Below, in pieces: positions 1 to 9,773 of a stretch of 64,000 nucleotides of DNA. Position 1 is the stretch's first letter. Every line of letters begins with the position of its first letter. Both the position numbers and the translations under genes were made by a program. The notes below the pieces were generated by a model. It made no database searches, had not been told where the DNA came from, and saw nothing but the letters and a program-made list of their open reading frames with translations. The DNA is from JABDQA01 sp963759125 (GTDB lineage: Bacteria; Desulfobacterota; Desulfobulbia; Desulfobulbales; Desulfocapsaceae). Where the stretch lies: positions 1 to 64,000 of the forward strand of contig CAVWXN010000005.1 in the NCBI GenBank assembly GCA_963759125.1, written 5' to 3'.

Positions 1-411
1 AGTCCTCTTCCATCTATAACCATCATAAGCCTGCCCACCTGGCAGGATATAACCTCTTTATAACCCTTTGGTAGATGTATTTACGGGCCAAATCTGATAT
101 CCTGGGTACACAAAGAAAAAGTCACAACGGGGATACGCATCGGACGTGATGGGATTGAGTAGTGCACGAGTGTTCCACAGGTGATGCCGATGGCTGGAGC
201 CCGGTTCTAGAACGTGCCTCCGGGTGGGCAGGAAGGGGGGGGGTGAATCCTTCAAGAGACAGGACAAGCCGGTCAGGCCAGTGTCCAACCTTCTCGCGGC
301 TCGGCGAAATCGATAGGGGACCGCCTGACCGACCCGCCCAGTTGAAAGTGGCTGGACCAAGTACGCGAATGAAGCGAGCCGCAAGGCCAAGGGAAAAGGG
401 ACCATGGGGGC
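1..411. other. No recognisable gene; region beside the cinA remnant
   Basis: No reading frame here resembles a known protein. The segment is GC-rich and contains a run of nine G near position 236-244 and a short hairpin near 31-47. It abuts the point where CinA homology stops abruptly, at about 411. It could be the end of an inserted element (an insertion sequence or intron) that interrupted cinA, but no terminal repeat or intron domain could be confirmed by eye. Confidence 0.4.
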
Positions 412-1080
412 CGCTTCGCTCACCGCCCCTTCACTGGCCAGGGTTTGCTCATCCACCCCCAGCACCGAATGCTTGATGTCATTGGCGTAGGTCACAAAGC
501 CGGCGTGAAAGCCGTCTGAAGACCCGGGGATACGGGTGAGCATCGACGCAATCAGGCCACCGGTACAGGACTCGGCTGTGGCCAGGGTCTCACCGCGTTC
601 GCGCAATAGTTGCAGCACCCGCTCGGCCAGCTGGGTGTCCCCCTCACCGATAATGTGATCGCCAAACAGCGCCTCCAGCTGCTGCCTGCAAGCCAGCTGG
701 GTGGGGGCGGCCGAAGCCTGGTTGATGCTCAACTTGATTTCCATCTGCGGGGCTCCGGCCCGGAACCCCAGCTCCACTTCCGGTGGCCAATCCGGCAGCC
801 CATCGCTGATCATCTGTTGGGCGGTGGATTCGCCCAGGCCGAAGGTTTGCAGGCGCAGGATATGACGTTCCACCGGCCGCGCCAGGCGTTTACCCAGGTC
901 GGTCACGATCCAGTCGAGCATGGCGCGTAGTTCGCTGGGTACCCCGGGGGTGCACATGACCCTGCAATTGCCCAGCATCAGCTCGAAGCCGACCGCGCTG
1001 CCAATCGGGTTGTCGATAATGCCTGCGCCCGCCGGCAGCAGGGCCTGCTTGCGGTTGGCGGCATTCAGGTGCAGCTTGCG
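411..1080 (-). pseudogene. cinA: CinA-like nicotinamide-nucleotide amidohydrolase/competence protein, fragment
   Basis: The minus-strand frame carries unmistakable CinA segments: NRKQALLPAGA near 1030-1060, VMCTPGVPSEL near 930-960, and the start of the C-terminal amidohydrolase domain with TAESCTGGLIAS near 550-590 followed by GFVTYANDIKHSVLGV and EGAVSEA. Homology then stops at about 411, and the remaining frame (down to about 58) is unrelated sequence. The N-terminal MoCF-like half is missing, because a stop codon lies just upstream of about 1080. In intact CinA the C-terminal domain deaminates nicotinamide mononucleotide in pyridine-nucleotide recycling. This copy lacks both ends and is almost certainly non-functional. 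Both breakpoints fall in an island next to a tRNA, which suggests recombination or insertion. Confidence 0.8.
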
Positions 1081-1148
1081 TTGGGCGCATCAAACCGCAA
1101 GACAAAGCACTTCCCAGCACGAGGTATTCTACCGTCAATCGGGTAATC

Positions 1149-1814
1149 ATGCTTTGCGCCGATACAACCGACGGCCGTACTTCATACCAATGGTTGAAAG
1201 CTGGTAGAAAAGTAATACCCGGAAGCCGACCGATTTATATTATGTCTCCGAAATTTGGTTATGGAACATCGCCAGCTATAAAAGGAAGCGGATCGATTTC
1301 ATATGTCAGAGGTTACTCTGCCACGATTTTATATCGTAGGGAGGATACCCGAGGAGAGACTTCTTTGCCTTTTGATGTCGAACAAGTCTTCAAATTGCCT
1401 TTAAAAAAGCGGGCTGATGAGTGGGGTATCAAAACTTCTTATTGTCCTTCAATTTGCCTCGGGTTTACCAGTTATACCGCCCGATCACGGTGTCTAAGAT
1501 TAGGAAGCCATAAGGAGCTTCAATTTCTACAGAACCTGGTAAGTACCGCCTATTCATTTCCCCGGAATCAACCTCGGTCAACATCTTTATTAAGCTGCCC
1601 GGAAGTAACACAGGATTTATGTATTCGAGTGCTTGGGCAGATGCTGCTTAGAAAATACATAGGGTCAACTCATAACTCATACCTGCAGATTAAGAACTAT
1701 GCTTTGAGTGAGGGTTGTGATCTAGAGGAATTTTGCTCCATCGTTATAAAAGAGGTTGAGCGCATTATACAAATAATCCTTAACGGGAGGTCAGCAGCTT
1801 ATGGCAAAAAATAA
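1149..1814 (+). pseudogene. ArdC-like/zincin-type protein, truncated copy lacking HExxH
   Basis: From about residue 4 this frame aligns with the protein encoded immediately downstream. The shared signatures are DGRTSYQWLKAGRKVI against DARTFLQWKQ..LKGRKAI, a YxxGYxAxxxYRxEDT core, the RADEWGI / RAHEWGI motif and the ICLGFT / ICLGFY motif. Where the neighbour has the zinc motif HELAH, this copy has QNLVS, so no HExxH metal site remains. About 55 N-terminal residues present in the neighbour are missing, and the frame begins at the junction with the cinA fragment. Its stop overlaps the next start by 14 bases. The ArdC/DUF1738-like assignment of the family is inference. The protein is either a decayed duplicate or a catalytically dead partner, and decay is more likely given the truncation. 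Confidence 0.6.
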
Positions 1815-2634
1815 AGTATTACCACCTATGGTAAAAGTGATTTTTGATGAAATTCTTGAACAGTTCGAATCTGGGAATGTCGCGTCGCTTGTTTCGGTAG
1901 CTGTTTTTCCACCATCTCACGATTGCCCGAGTGAGAAGTGGTCATTTATTAACCGGTTCGTAATGATTATGGCTGGTACATTTGATGCTCGAACTTTTTT
2001 ACAGTGGAAGCAGGTAGATCGCCGTGTATTGAAAGGCCGCAAAGCGATCTACATTCTCGCTCCTATCGTCCAAAAGACCACTAAGATTAATGATGATGGT
2101 GAAGAAGAGGAGAAGTCGTACATTTCAGGTTACAGGGCGATACCGGTCTTCCGATATGAGGATACTACCGGAAAACCGTTACCTGATAAGTTGGATTTAC
2201 TGCGAGAGATCCCTTTTTATTCTCGAGCGCATGAATGGGGTATTAATGTGACGACGATACCGGTCAATAATATTTGTTTAGGATTCTATACTCCGAGATC
2301 AGAAACTATTGCACTCGCGACTCCCGATGAATCCGTGTTCTTTCACGAGCTTGCCCATGCAGCTCATAGGCGAGTATATGGTGAATTGAATCCGGGACAA
2401 GAACCACTCCAAGAGATTATAGCTGAGTTGTCAGCAGCGGTTCTTTCTAGGTATGCTGGGAAGCAGCTGGCAGACTGATCAGGCAATTCATACGTTTATA
2501 TTGAACACTACGCGAAACAACTAGGTATGTGTCCGTATGAAGCATGCAGAAGAGTTTTATCGGAGACTAAGAAAGTCCTGTCATTAATCATCCTTGGTGA
2601 TGAATCTGTCACAAACCTCGAAGAAGCAGTGTAA
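1801..2634 (+). pseudogene. ArdC-like zincin metallopeptidase-domain protein with in-frame TGA
   Basis: The open frame runs 1801-2478 (225 aa) and, after a TGA at 2476-2478, continues in the same frame for 51 more codons to TAA at 2632-2634. The extra stretch (NSYVYIEHYAKQLG and onward) aligns with the C-terminus of the upstream paralogue (NSYLQIKNYALSEG), so it is genuine gene sequence. Residues about 180-184 form HELAH, the zincin HExxH site, with a downstream IIAEL segment that may supply a third ligand. The fold and context (beside an integrase) resemble ArdC-type antirestriction proteins, which are often carried on mobile DNA; that role is inference. GGGAGG lies about 10 bases before the ATG. 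The TGA is most simply a nonsense mutation. Selenocysteine is unlikely because it lies outside the active site and no hairpin is obvious just after it. Confidence 0.65.
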
Positions 2635-2652
2635 TACCTGAACCACCCAAAT

Positions 2653-2692
2653 GAGGCCAGGTTGTAGATGTCAACCTGGCTTCTCTTTATTT
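2653..2692 (+). terminator. Intrinsic terminator after the ArdC-like pair
   Basis: A 12-bp stem (arms 2653-2664 and 2672-2683, one G-U pair, 7-nt loop) is followed by a T-rich run. It sits 18 bases after the TAA that would end the read-through ArdC-like frame, which supports 2634 as the original gene end. Confidence 0.8.
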
Positions 2693-2861
2693 CATACCTT
2701 GGCCAGCTCCTCAACAATCATACAAATACCTGTAATAATGTTGTTTTTAGAACATTTTCCGTTGTTTTTATTTGACCCCCCCTCCCTGTTTGGTACTATA
2801 TAAATAACCATAAATCAAATACTTAGACAGATTTATCTACTCAAACTAAGGAGGATTGATC

Positions 2862-3056
2862 ATGGAACGAAAGGTTATCGTAAATGGGGTCGAATTCGCA
2901 AAGGTCTCACATAGAAAAGTAGAGCAGATTGAGGCGGGGTGTCGGCAGTATCGGTCGGAATATATTTTCAGTTCGATTAAATCGGTGGCTGGATTTTTGA
3001 TCGGCTCGGCTCAGAGGGTGTTCGGGCCGTTGAGGAAGAGTGAGGTTAGCGGATAG
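2862..3056 (+). CDS. Small hypothetical protein of the island
   Basis: This is a 64-codon frame that I do not recognise. The ATG at 2862 is chosen over a TTG at 2856 because AAGGAGG at 2848-2854 gives a 7-base spacing to the ATG, a very strong ribosome site. The product starts MERKVIVNGVEFAKVSHRKV, is basic, and has a mildly hydrophobic stretch (SVAGFLIGSAQRVFG) in its second half that might be an amphipathic or weak membrane helix. Strong terminators lie on both sides, so it is probably a monocistronic unit. Expression from its own promoter in an otherwise decayed island suggests a small regulator or an element-specific function, but nothing visible proves this. Confidence 0.6.
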   Translation: MERKVIVNGVEFAKVSHRKVEQIEAGCRQYRSEYIFSSIKSVAGFLIGSAQRVFGPLRKSEVSG

Positions 3057-3086
3057 ATAGTTACTGCGCGTTTTTATCTTCTGAGT

Positions 3087-3119
3087 AGGGCTGGATCTTT
3101 TGATCACAGCCCTTTATTT
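3087..3119 (+). terminator. Intrinsic terminator after the small island ORF
   Basis: Stem AGGGCTG (3087-3093) pairs with CAGCCCT (3107-3113), with a nested GATC/GATC pairing in the loop, and is followed by TTATTTG. It ends the 2862-3056 gene and faces the convergent integrase remnant. Confidence 0.75.
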
Positions 3120-3156
3120 GTTGAACATTTGTGTTCGATTTCACTGCACTTCGGTA

Positions 3157-4582
3157 TCACGGAATGTAGCTTCCAAAGTCGATCAACTCGATCACTTCTT
3201 TCAGCTGTTTAGCTGTATATCCTTTCCCATAACGGCCATACGTCTGTCCTTCGACGCTATGCCCTAATATTGCTGCTGATTTATTAACATCTATGCTCGC
3301 CCTTTTCCATATACTGGCAGCTGAATGCCGAAATGAGTGCAGGGATTTGGCCCCTACTATTCCGCATTTCTTTTTATAGCGACCGAACCACTTGCTATAG
3401 TGGTGTCCTAATTTACCGTTTGCCCTTTTAAGATCGGGAAATAACCTGCCTCCCTGACACTGCCCGACATAATCAAGGAACGTCAGATCTTGAAGGGTGC
3501 TAGTGAGGATCTTTGAATGAATTGGGACTAACCTATGAGCTGATCTGTTTTTTAGTTTTTTCTGACCAGCATCATTAATATCAAAGCACCAGACATCATC
3601 GACAATCTTTACATCATTTTGATTTAATTGACATATTTCCTCAAGCCTCATTCCACTCAGGGCGGCTATTTTCATAATAATCCATCTTGAGGGATGTTTC
3701 CGGCTTGGTTTGAAATTATTAGAATCAAAAAGTGCTGCAATATCGGCTTCAGCGAATTCTTCTCGCTCCTGATCAGGCCGTGTTTTCTTTTTAATCTTTA
3801 GATCGTCAAATGGATTAAAACCTGCAAGCCCCTCTTTAATTGCAAATAAAAAACAGGCAGACACTCTTTCTATATGAAGGTTTACTGTTGTCTCTGATAA
3901 GGTTTTTTCTGGATGTAGCTTAATGATGCTATCAATTGAAAGATTTTTGTATGCCCGTACTTTATTCCTATTAGGTGGCAGTTGTTTTAAAATAACCAAT
4001 GATTCACGTGCTCTTTTTCTAGTGATCCGATTTATCGACGTCAGTAATAATTTCAAGCCACGTCTCAAGATGCGATCGGTAGCCCTTTATCGTTTTTTCC
4101 TCTTCTATGTGAACGGCTGTTGCATCCAAATACTCTTCCACTAATTCTTTAAAGGTAATATTTTTGTTTGGAATCTCTGGTGCGAGAACCGAAATGATGA
4201 CCTCTGACATCTTTTATCTTCCTCATAGCATGGTCAAGTAGGTCTTTTTCCACCTCTGGGCGATTAGGGTCCATTTTCAACCCTTTGAGCTCAATGGTTC
4301 CATCAGGTTTATGGATTATGTCGACCTCTACTTTTTTCAGAAATGGATTATTCAATAACTCATTAACTTCGTCATCAAATTTGCTCATCTGATCAAAAAC
4401 CTCCTGATATTTACCAGCAAGAATACGAGCTTTACGCATCGCCTCTTGACGATTTCCTGTTGTAATGACCTCTTTATTTCACGCTGTTTTATAACAGATC
4501 GAAGGTGCTTTGGCACGGGCAAGCGCAAGTGATAAATATTAAAGCCGTTTAGGAGTAAATAAGAAGGAGCTCTTCGGGACAT
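3157..4582 (-). pseudogene. int: Tyrosine recombinase (phage/island integrase), three frameshifts
   Basis: Four overlapping minus-strand frames together make one integrase. The order is an N-terminal arm-binding region (SYLLLNGFNIYHLRLPVPKHL, typical of DUF6538-type integrases), a helical middle part, a core-binding SAM-like domain (TFKELVEEYLD, TIKGYRSHLETWLEII) and the catalytic domain. The breaks lie near 4465, 4212 and 4030. Joining across each restores a continuous protein, for example DVDK to INRITRKRARE. The catalytic domain itself is intact, with Arg in GMRLEE, HSFRHS (HxxR), GHS and the nucleophile Tyr in YGRYGKGY. The gene lies in the same orientation as tRNA-Met and points away from its 3' end, as expected for an island integrated at that tRNA. 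It cannot make active protein as read unless the indels are sequencing errors. Confidence 0.85.
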
Positions 4583-4626
4583 GACTCATACCTCCAAAAT
4601 CTAAAGTTTGAGGTACAACGAGCCAG

Positions 4627-4667
4627 AAAAAAAAGGCGCATCAGGGATTGTGCCACCCTGATGCGCC
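4627..4667 (-). terminator. Terminator of tRNA-Met
   Basis: A perfect 12-bp stem (4635-4646 with 4656-4667) with a 9-nt loop is followed, in the minus direction, by eight T (plus-strand A run 4627-4634). It lies downstream of the tRNA-Met 3' end, with the 29-bp palindrome in between. Confidence 0.9.
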
Positions 4668-4683
4668 AGCATAGAACCTAAAA

Positions 4684-4712
4684 CAACTAATTGTAATAAT
4701 TACAACTAGTTG
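4684..4712. repeat. 29-bp near-perfect palindrome next to tRNA-Met
   Basis: Arms of 14 bp (CAACTAATTGTAAT and its complement with one mismatch) flank a single central A. It sits ten bases from the CCA end of tRNA-Met, exactly where an integrase core or arm site would be expected. It is too AT-rich to be a good terminator, and a better one follows. A recombinase or excisionase binding site is a plausible inference. Confidence 0.6.
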
Positions 4713-4721
4713 GGATATTTC

Positions 4722-4798
4722 TGGTGGCGATGCAGGGACTTGAACCCCGGACACTACGGATATGAGCCGTATGCTCTAACCAGCTGAGCTACATCGCC
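4722..4798 (-). tRNA. tRNA-Met (CAT), elongator type
   Basis: The full cloverleaf can be drawn. The acceptor is GGCGATG with CATCGCC, the discriminator is A and CCA is encoded (4722-4724). The D-arm has GCTC-AGCTGGTTA-GAGC. The anticodon stem TACGG/CCGTA carries the loop CTCATAT (anticodon CAT), and the T-loop is TTCAAGT. Its sequence resembles elongator tRNA-Met more than the lysidine-dependent tRNA-Ile2. It is the probable insertion target of the neighbouring integrase. Confidence 0.95.
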
Positions 4799-4911
4799 AG
4801 GTCGTGAAGGACACAATAGATACCTTATTCATCTATCAGTGTCAACAGAAAAGGTGGCCGACAGTCGCGGTCTCAGAGGGAATTGAGCCTGTTTCAAAGC
4901 CCTTTAAGAAA

Positions 4912-4941
4912 CAAAAAAAGGGGCTCATCACTGAGCCCCTT
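4912..4941 (-). terminator. Terminator of the groESL operon
   Basis: Stem GGGGCTCA (4920-4927) pairs with TGAGCCCC (4932-4939). In the minus direction it is followed by a T run (plus-strand A7 at 4913-4919). It lies about 43 bases past the groEL stop. Confidence 0.9.
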
Positions 4942-4983
4942 GGGTAACACAAATATAGAGACCGTAGGTCGGTCAGGTTCGGC

Positions 4984-6639
<1,656 letters not shown>

Positions 6640-6702
6640 TGGAATTTCTCCTTTATTCAGTTAATACAAATTAGGGTTGAAACAAATCAGTTCAGATGAG
6701 TC

Positions 6703-6990
6703 TTACTCGACGATGCCAAGTACGTCATCTTCACGCATGATCAGGTAGTCCTCTCCGTCAAGCTTCACATCGGTGCCGCCATATTTGGAAAAAAGGATTA
6801 CATCACCTTCTTTGACCTGCAGTTCGACACGCTCGCCTGCATCATTTGTTTTACCTGGACCAACTGCAATGACTCTTCCCTCAGCCGGTTTTTCTTTGGC
6901 GCTGTCGGGAATGATGATGCCACCGGCAGTTTTTCCTTCCTCTTCGAGCCTCTGAACAAGAAGACGATCATTCAACGGACGAATTTTCAT
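6703..6990 (-). CDS. groES: Co-chaperonin GroES (Hsp10)
   Basis: This is a 95-aa lid protein that caps the GroEL ring. It begins MKIRPLNDRLLVQRLEEE and contains the mobile loop (EGKTAGGIIIPDSAKEKP), the GRVIAVGPGK motif, GDVILFSKYGGT and the C-terminal EDDVLGIVE. The length and all segments are standard. GAGGAGGAAACA precedes the ATG. It is the first gene of the groESL operon. No full CIRCE element (TTAGCACTC-N9-GAGTGCTAA) is present upstream, so control is not obviously by HrcA of the usual type. Confidence 0.98.
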   Translation of the reverse strand: MKIRPLNDRLLVQRLEEEGKTAGGIIIPDSAKEKPAEGRVIAVGPGKTNDAGERVELQVKEGDVILFSKYGGTDVKLDGEDYLIMREDDVLGIVE

Positions 6991-7104
6991 TGTTTCCTCC
7001 TCAACTACTTATTTACCATTTTTGATTTATGTGTCGGCTGCGCCACAATGGCCGCAACCCCTGTTTATCTGGCCGCACAAACGACCTTATTTTGAACACG
7101 GCAA

Positions 7105-7132
7105 AATATAGTCGTGCTTAACTAAAAATCAA
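7105..7132 (-). promoter_or_regulatory. Candidate groES promoter with imperfect inverted repeat
   Basis: Reading the minus strand, TTGATT and TATATT are separated by 16 bases, a fair sigma-70-like match about 115 bases before groES. The spacer and -10 region lie in an imperfect inverted repeat (TTAAGCACG and CGTGTTCAA, 12-nt gap) that superficially recalls a degenerate CIRCE operator. The -35 overlaps the terminator of the upstream gene. Assignment is by eye only. Confidence 0.35.
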
Positions 7133-7163
7133 GGGGCGGCTGCACTTTTTTTGCAGCCGCCCC
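7125..7163 (-). terminator. Terminator of the branched-chain aminotransferase gene
   Basis: A perfect 12-bp GC-rich stem (7133-7144 with 7152-7163), with a 7-base loop, is followed in the minus direction by TTGATTTTTAG. It lies about 65 bases past the gene's stop and separates it from groESL. Confidence 0.85.
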
Positions 7164-7229
7164 CCAGGACATACTAGGCTGTTGTTTTTCCGTTTTTATT
7201 TCAAATTGAAAACGAGCCCAAATTGCCCT

Positions 7230-8306
7230 TCAGCCCACCTTGACAGTCCAGCCGAACGGATCCTCTGTGCGCCCGTACTGAATTGCCTGCAGCTCTTCAA
7301 ATAACCGGGCTGACAGTGGTCCGGTTTGACCATCGTTGATCGGGTAGGAGACATCCTCGTAAAGCAGCTCGCCGACCGGTGATATCACCGCCGCGGTACC
7401 GGTTGCAAAACTCTCCTGCAGGGCCCCGTTCTTGGAAGCCTCGAGTACCTCATCGATGGAAATCGGCCGCTCCTCTACTTCGATATCCCAGCTTTGGGCC
7501 AGCCTGATCACCGAATTGCGGGTGATACCGCCCAGAATCGAACCGGATAATGGAGGGGTAATCAAGGTGTTATCGATGCTGAAAAATATATTGGAGGTAC
7601 CCACCTCCTCGATGTATTTACGTTCACAGGCATCAAGCCAGAGCACCTGGGTGCAGCCGCGTTCTTTGGCCTGCTCCGAAGCAAGCATTGAGGCGGCGTA
7701 GTTGCCGGCCGTCTTGACATCGCCGACCCCACCCTTGACCGCCCTGACATAATCGGTGCAGACACAGATTCTGGTCGGACTGAAGCCCTCCGCATAATAA
7801 GCGCCAACAGGGCTCATGATAATATAGAAGAGATAGCTGTCGGCTGGTTTCAGACCAAGAAACGGATCGACGCCGATCATGGTCGGCCGCAGATAGAGTG
7901 AGGCGCCTTCGGCTGCGGGAACCCAGCGCCGATCAAGATAGACCAGTCCCTTGAGAGCCTTGAGCACCTGATCGACCGGAAAACGGGGCATGCTCATCCG
8001 GGTGGCCGCATTGTTCATTCTCTCGAAATTGTCAGTGGGTCTGAACAGGTAGATCTGGTCGTCCTTACTCCGGTAGGCCTTAAGACCTTCGAAAATTGCC
8101 TGCCCGTAGTGGAGAACGGTGGACGCAGGGTCCATGGAAAATGATGCATAGGGCATTATCTCGGCGTTGTGCCAGCCCTGATCACGGTTCCATTCCATCA
8201 GGAACATATGATCGGTAAAATATCTGCCAAAACCAAGATTTTCAGCCGAAGGCATGTCCTTTAAAGTCTCCGCCTTCTGAAGTGAAATATCCAGATCTTT
8301 CCACAT
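7230..8306 (-). CDS. ilvE: Branched-chain amino acid aminotransferase (fold-type IV PLP enzyme)
   Basis: It transfers amino groups between glutamate and the keto acids of Val, Leu and Ile in the cytoplasm. Landmarks of the about 358-aa BCAT family are AIFEGLKAYR, RPTDNFERMNNAA, LYLRPTMIG, the PLP lysine in DVKTAGNYAAS, EVGTSNIFF and TGTAAVISPVGE. The frame stays open upstream to 8480, but the start at 8306 (MWKDLDISLQ) is preferred: GGAGATTGTATC precedes it, it gives the family length of 358 residues, and the upstream translation is Trp-rich and unlike the family. It is monocistronic, with its own terminator. The divergent AI-2E permease shares the 8307-8483 promoter interval. Citramalate synthase at 51 kb supplies an isoleucine-pathway precursor for the same amino acids. 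Confidence 0.93.
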   Translation of the reverse strand: MWKDLDISLQKAETLKDMPSAENLGFGRYFTDHMFLMEWNRDQGWHNAEIMPYASFSMDPASTVLHYGQAIFEGLKAYRSKDDQIYLFRPTDNFERMNNAATRMSMPRFPVDQVLKALKGLVYLDRRWVPAAEGASLYLRPTMIGVDPFLGLKPADSYLFYIIMSPVGAYYAEGFSPTRICVCTDYVRAVKGGVGDVKTAGNYAASMLASEQAKERGCTQVLWLDACERKYIEEVGTSNIFFSIDNTLITPPLSGSILGGITRNSVIRLAQSWDIEVEERPISIDEVLEASKNGALQESFATGTAAVISPVGELLYEDVSYPINDGQTGPLSARLFEELQAIQYGRTEDPFGWTVKVG

Positions 8307-8483
8307 GATACAATCTCCACACTCGACGTATTTTGCTTCCCAATGCCACCAGTTCATTATATAGTTATATAACTTTGGCGGTGCCCAAAGCAGAAGGATA
8401 CCACCATAACTCAGCCCGAACGATAAATGCAAACATAATTGCGCCAAGAAAGTATTCTCGGGCCAATTTGAATAGTCCAACAG

Positions 8484-9584
8484 ATGAATTCACTTCAGAG
8501 AAACAATCATGAGTATCCCACCGACGGGCCCAGCCCCATGCGGGTTCGTTACTTCCTGGTCGTCTTTCTAGTCTCGATCTTCTTTCTCGGCCGGGTTCTC
8601 TATCCGTTTATGTCGATCCTGGTATTGTCGTTCATCCTCTCCACACTGTTCAGGCCGGCCTATCTGCTTTTCAACAAAAAACTGCCAAATACCCCGTCTT
8701 CTCTGATTACCTGCCTGCTGATCACCACCATCGTCTTTGTTCCCCTGGTATTTTTTATCACGGCATTGTCCAATGAAGCCCTCACTGTCTACCAGTGGGG
8801 ACGGGACAGCAGGGTCTGGCTGAAAGTTCAACTGTTTATCCAGGAAAGCACCATCGTCGCCCAGGCCCTTGAATACCTTAATGAAGTGGGCTTTACCCTG
8901 GAACCTTCCCAGATCTCCGACTCGCTTTCCTACGTGGTCAAAATGGGCGGACTGATGCTCTACAACCAGGCCAGCGCCTGGGCAGCCAACATCGCTCAGT
9001 TTCTCTTCCTGTTCATGATGATGATCCTGGTAATTTTCTTTCTGTTGATCGATCTGCCGAAACTGCTCAACTACCTGATCCACCTGTCGCCGCTGCCCGA
9101 TGACGAGGATCGGCTGCTAATCGAAAAATTCCAGGAAATTGCCAATGCGGTTTTGAAGGGTAACGGAATCTGCGGAATTATCCAGGGGATACTAGGCGGC
9201 GCAGTGTTTCAGATCATGGGACTGAATTCGCCGATCCTGTGGGGTTGTATTATGGCGATTCTCGCCTTTTTACCGATCTTCGGTATTGGCCTGGTGATGA
9301 TACCCGCTGCAGTAATTCTTGCTTTCAACGACAAAGTCGGTGCCGGTATATTTCTGTTCTGCTTCTATATGGTCCTGTCGTTCTCGATCGAATACCTGCT
9401 CAAGCCCAAGCTGGTCGGCGACCAGGTTCAGATGCACACCCTGCTCGTCTTCCTGTCGATCATTGGCGGGCTCAGCGTCTATGGAATCCTGGGGATCATC
9501 TACGGCCCGCTGATCGTCACCGCCTTTATCACTCTCTCCGAGATTTATCTCAAGAAGTATGATTATTATGTGCAGAACTTCTAA
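8484..9584 (+). CDS. AI-2E family (PerM/YdiK-type) inner-membrane permease
   Basis: This is a 366-aa polytopic membrane protein. Hydrophobic helices occur near residues 20-60, 68-90, 155-185 and a cluster from 225 to 350. The central soluble loop (about 95-150) and the C-terminal motifs (GLNSPILWGCIMAILAFLP, YLLKPKLVGDQVQMHTLLVF, GGLSVYGILGIIYGPLI) are typical of the AI-2E/PerM family. Members export small molecules or act as Na+/H+ antiporters, so the substrate cannot be told from sequence. The ATG at 8484 lacks a clear ribosome site. An internal ATG at 8538 (MRVRYFLVV) at the start of the first helix is an alternative. It diverges from ilvE. Confidence 0.85.
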   Translation: MNSLQRNNHEYPTDGPSPMRVRYFLVVFLVSIFFLGRVLYPFMSILVLSFILSTLFRPAYLLFNKKLPNTPSSLITCLLITTIVFVPLVFFITALSNEALTVYQWGRDSRVWLKVQLFIQESTIVAQALEYLNEVGFTLEPSQISDSLSYVVKMGGLMLYNQASAWAANIAQFLFLFMMMILVIFFLLIDLPKLLNYLIHLSPLPDDEDRLLIEKFQEIANAVLKGNGICGIIQGILGGAVFQIMGLNSPILWGCIMAILAFLPIFGIGLVMIPAAVILAFNDKVGAGIFLFCFYMVLSFSIEYLLKPKLVGDQVQMHTLLVFLSIIGGLSVYGILGIIYGPLIVTAFITLSEIYLKKYDYYVQNF

Positions 9585-9655
9585 AAATCGTCCTTTCGCT
9601 CAAGCTCTTCGTTGCGCGTGAAAATCTTATCCTCGGAAAGAAATGGGAAAGAAAT

Positions 9656-9681
9656 GGGGACACAATAAATATTGTGTCCCC
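9656..9681. repeat. REP-like palindrome with GGGGACACAATA arms
   Basis: Two perfect 12-bp arms around AA. The GGGGACAC...GTGTCCCC motif recurs at 56.2 kb and is typical of palindromes mobilised by REP-associated (RAYT/IS200-like) transposases. No transposase gene is present in this window. Confidence 0.7.
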
Positions 9682-9685
9682 TCAG

Positions 9686-9770
9686 GTTACGTAAAATTTC
9701 TCGCACGCCTCGATCTGCGACCAAAATGAATCGTTTCAGAATGGCAACTTTGGGTGATGGGAGCAAAGCT
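9686..9770 (-). repeat. Partial copy of a dispersed repeat (GCGTGCGAGAAATTTTAC core)
   Basis: The minus strand contains GGCGTGCGAGAAATTTTAC (plus 9691-9709), nearly identical to GGCATGCGAGAAATTTTAC at 61.1 kb and to the 18.8 kb copy. It is preceded by a GAAACGATTCATTTTGG-like arm. It adjoins the REP-like palindrome. A 61-codon frame across it is taken as chance. Confidence 0.5.
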
Positions 9771-9773
9771 TAA

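Noticed and set aside
1..411. Group II intron end beside the cinA fragment
   Set aside because: Some G-rich and paired stretches recall intron domains, but no domain V hairpin or boundary motif could be confirmed.
2476..2478. Selenocysteine at the in-frame TGA
   Set aside because: No clear hairpin just downstream, not at the HExxH site, and the upstream paralogue has no Cys there. A nonsense mutation is simpler.
9581..9766. 61-codon minus-strand frame
   Set aside because: It spans a REP-like palindrome and a dispersed repeat, and has no family resemblance.
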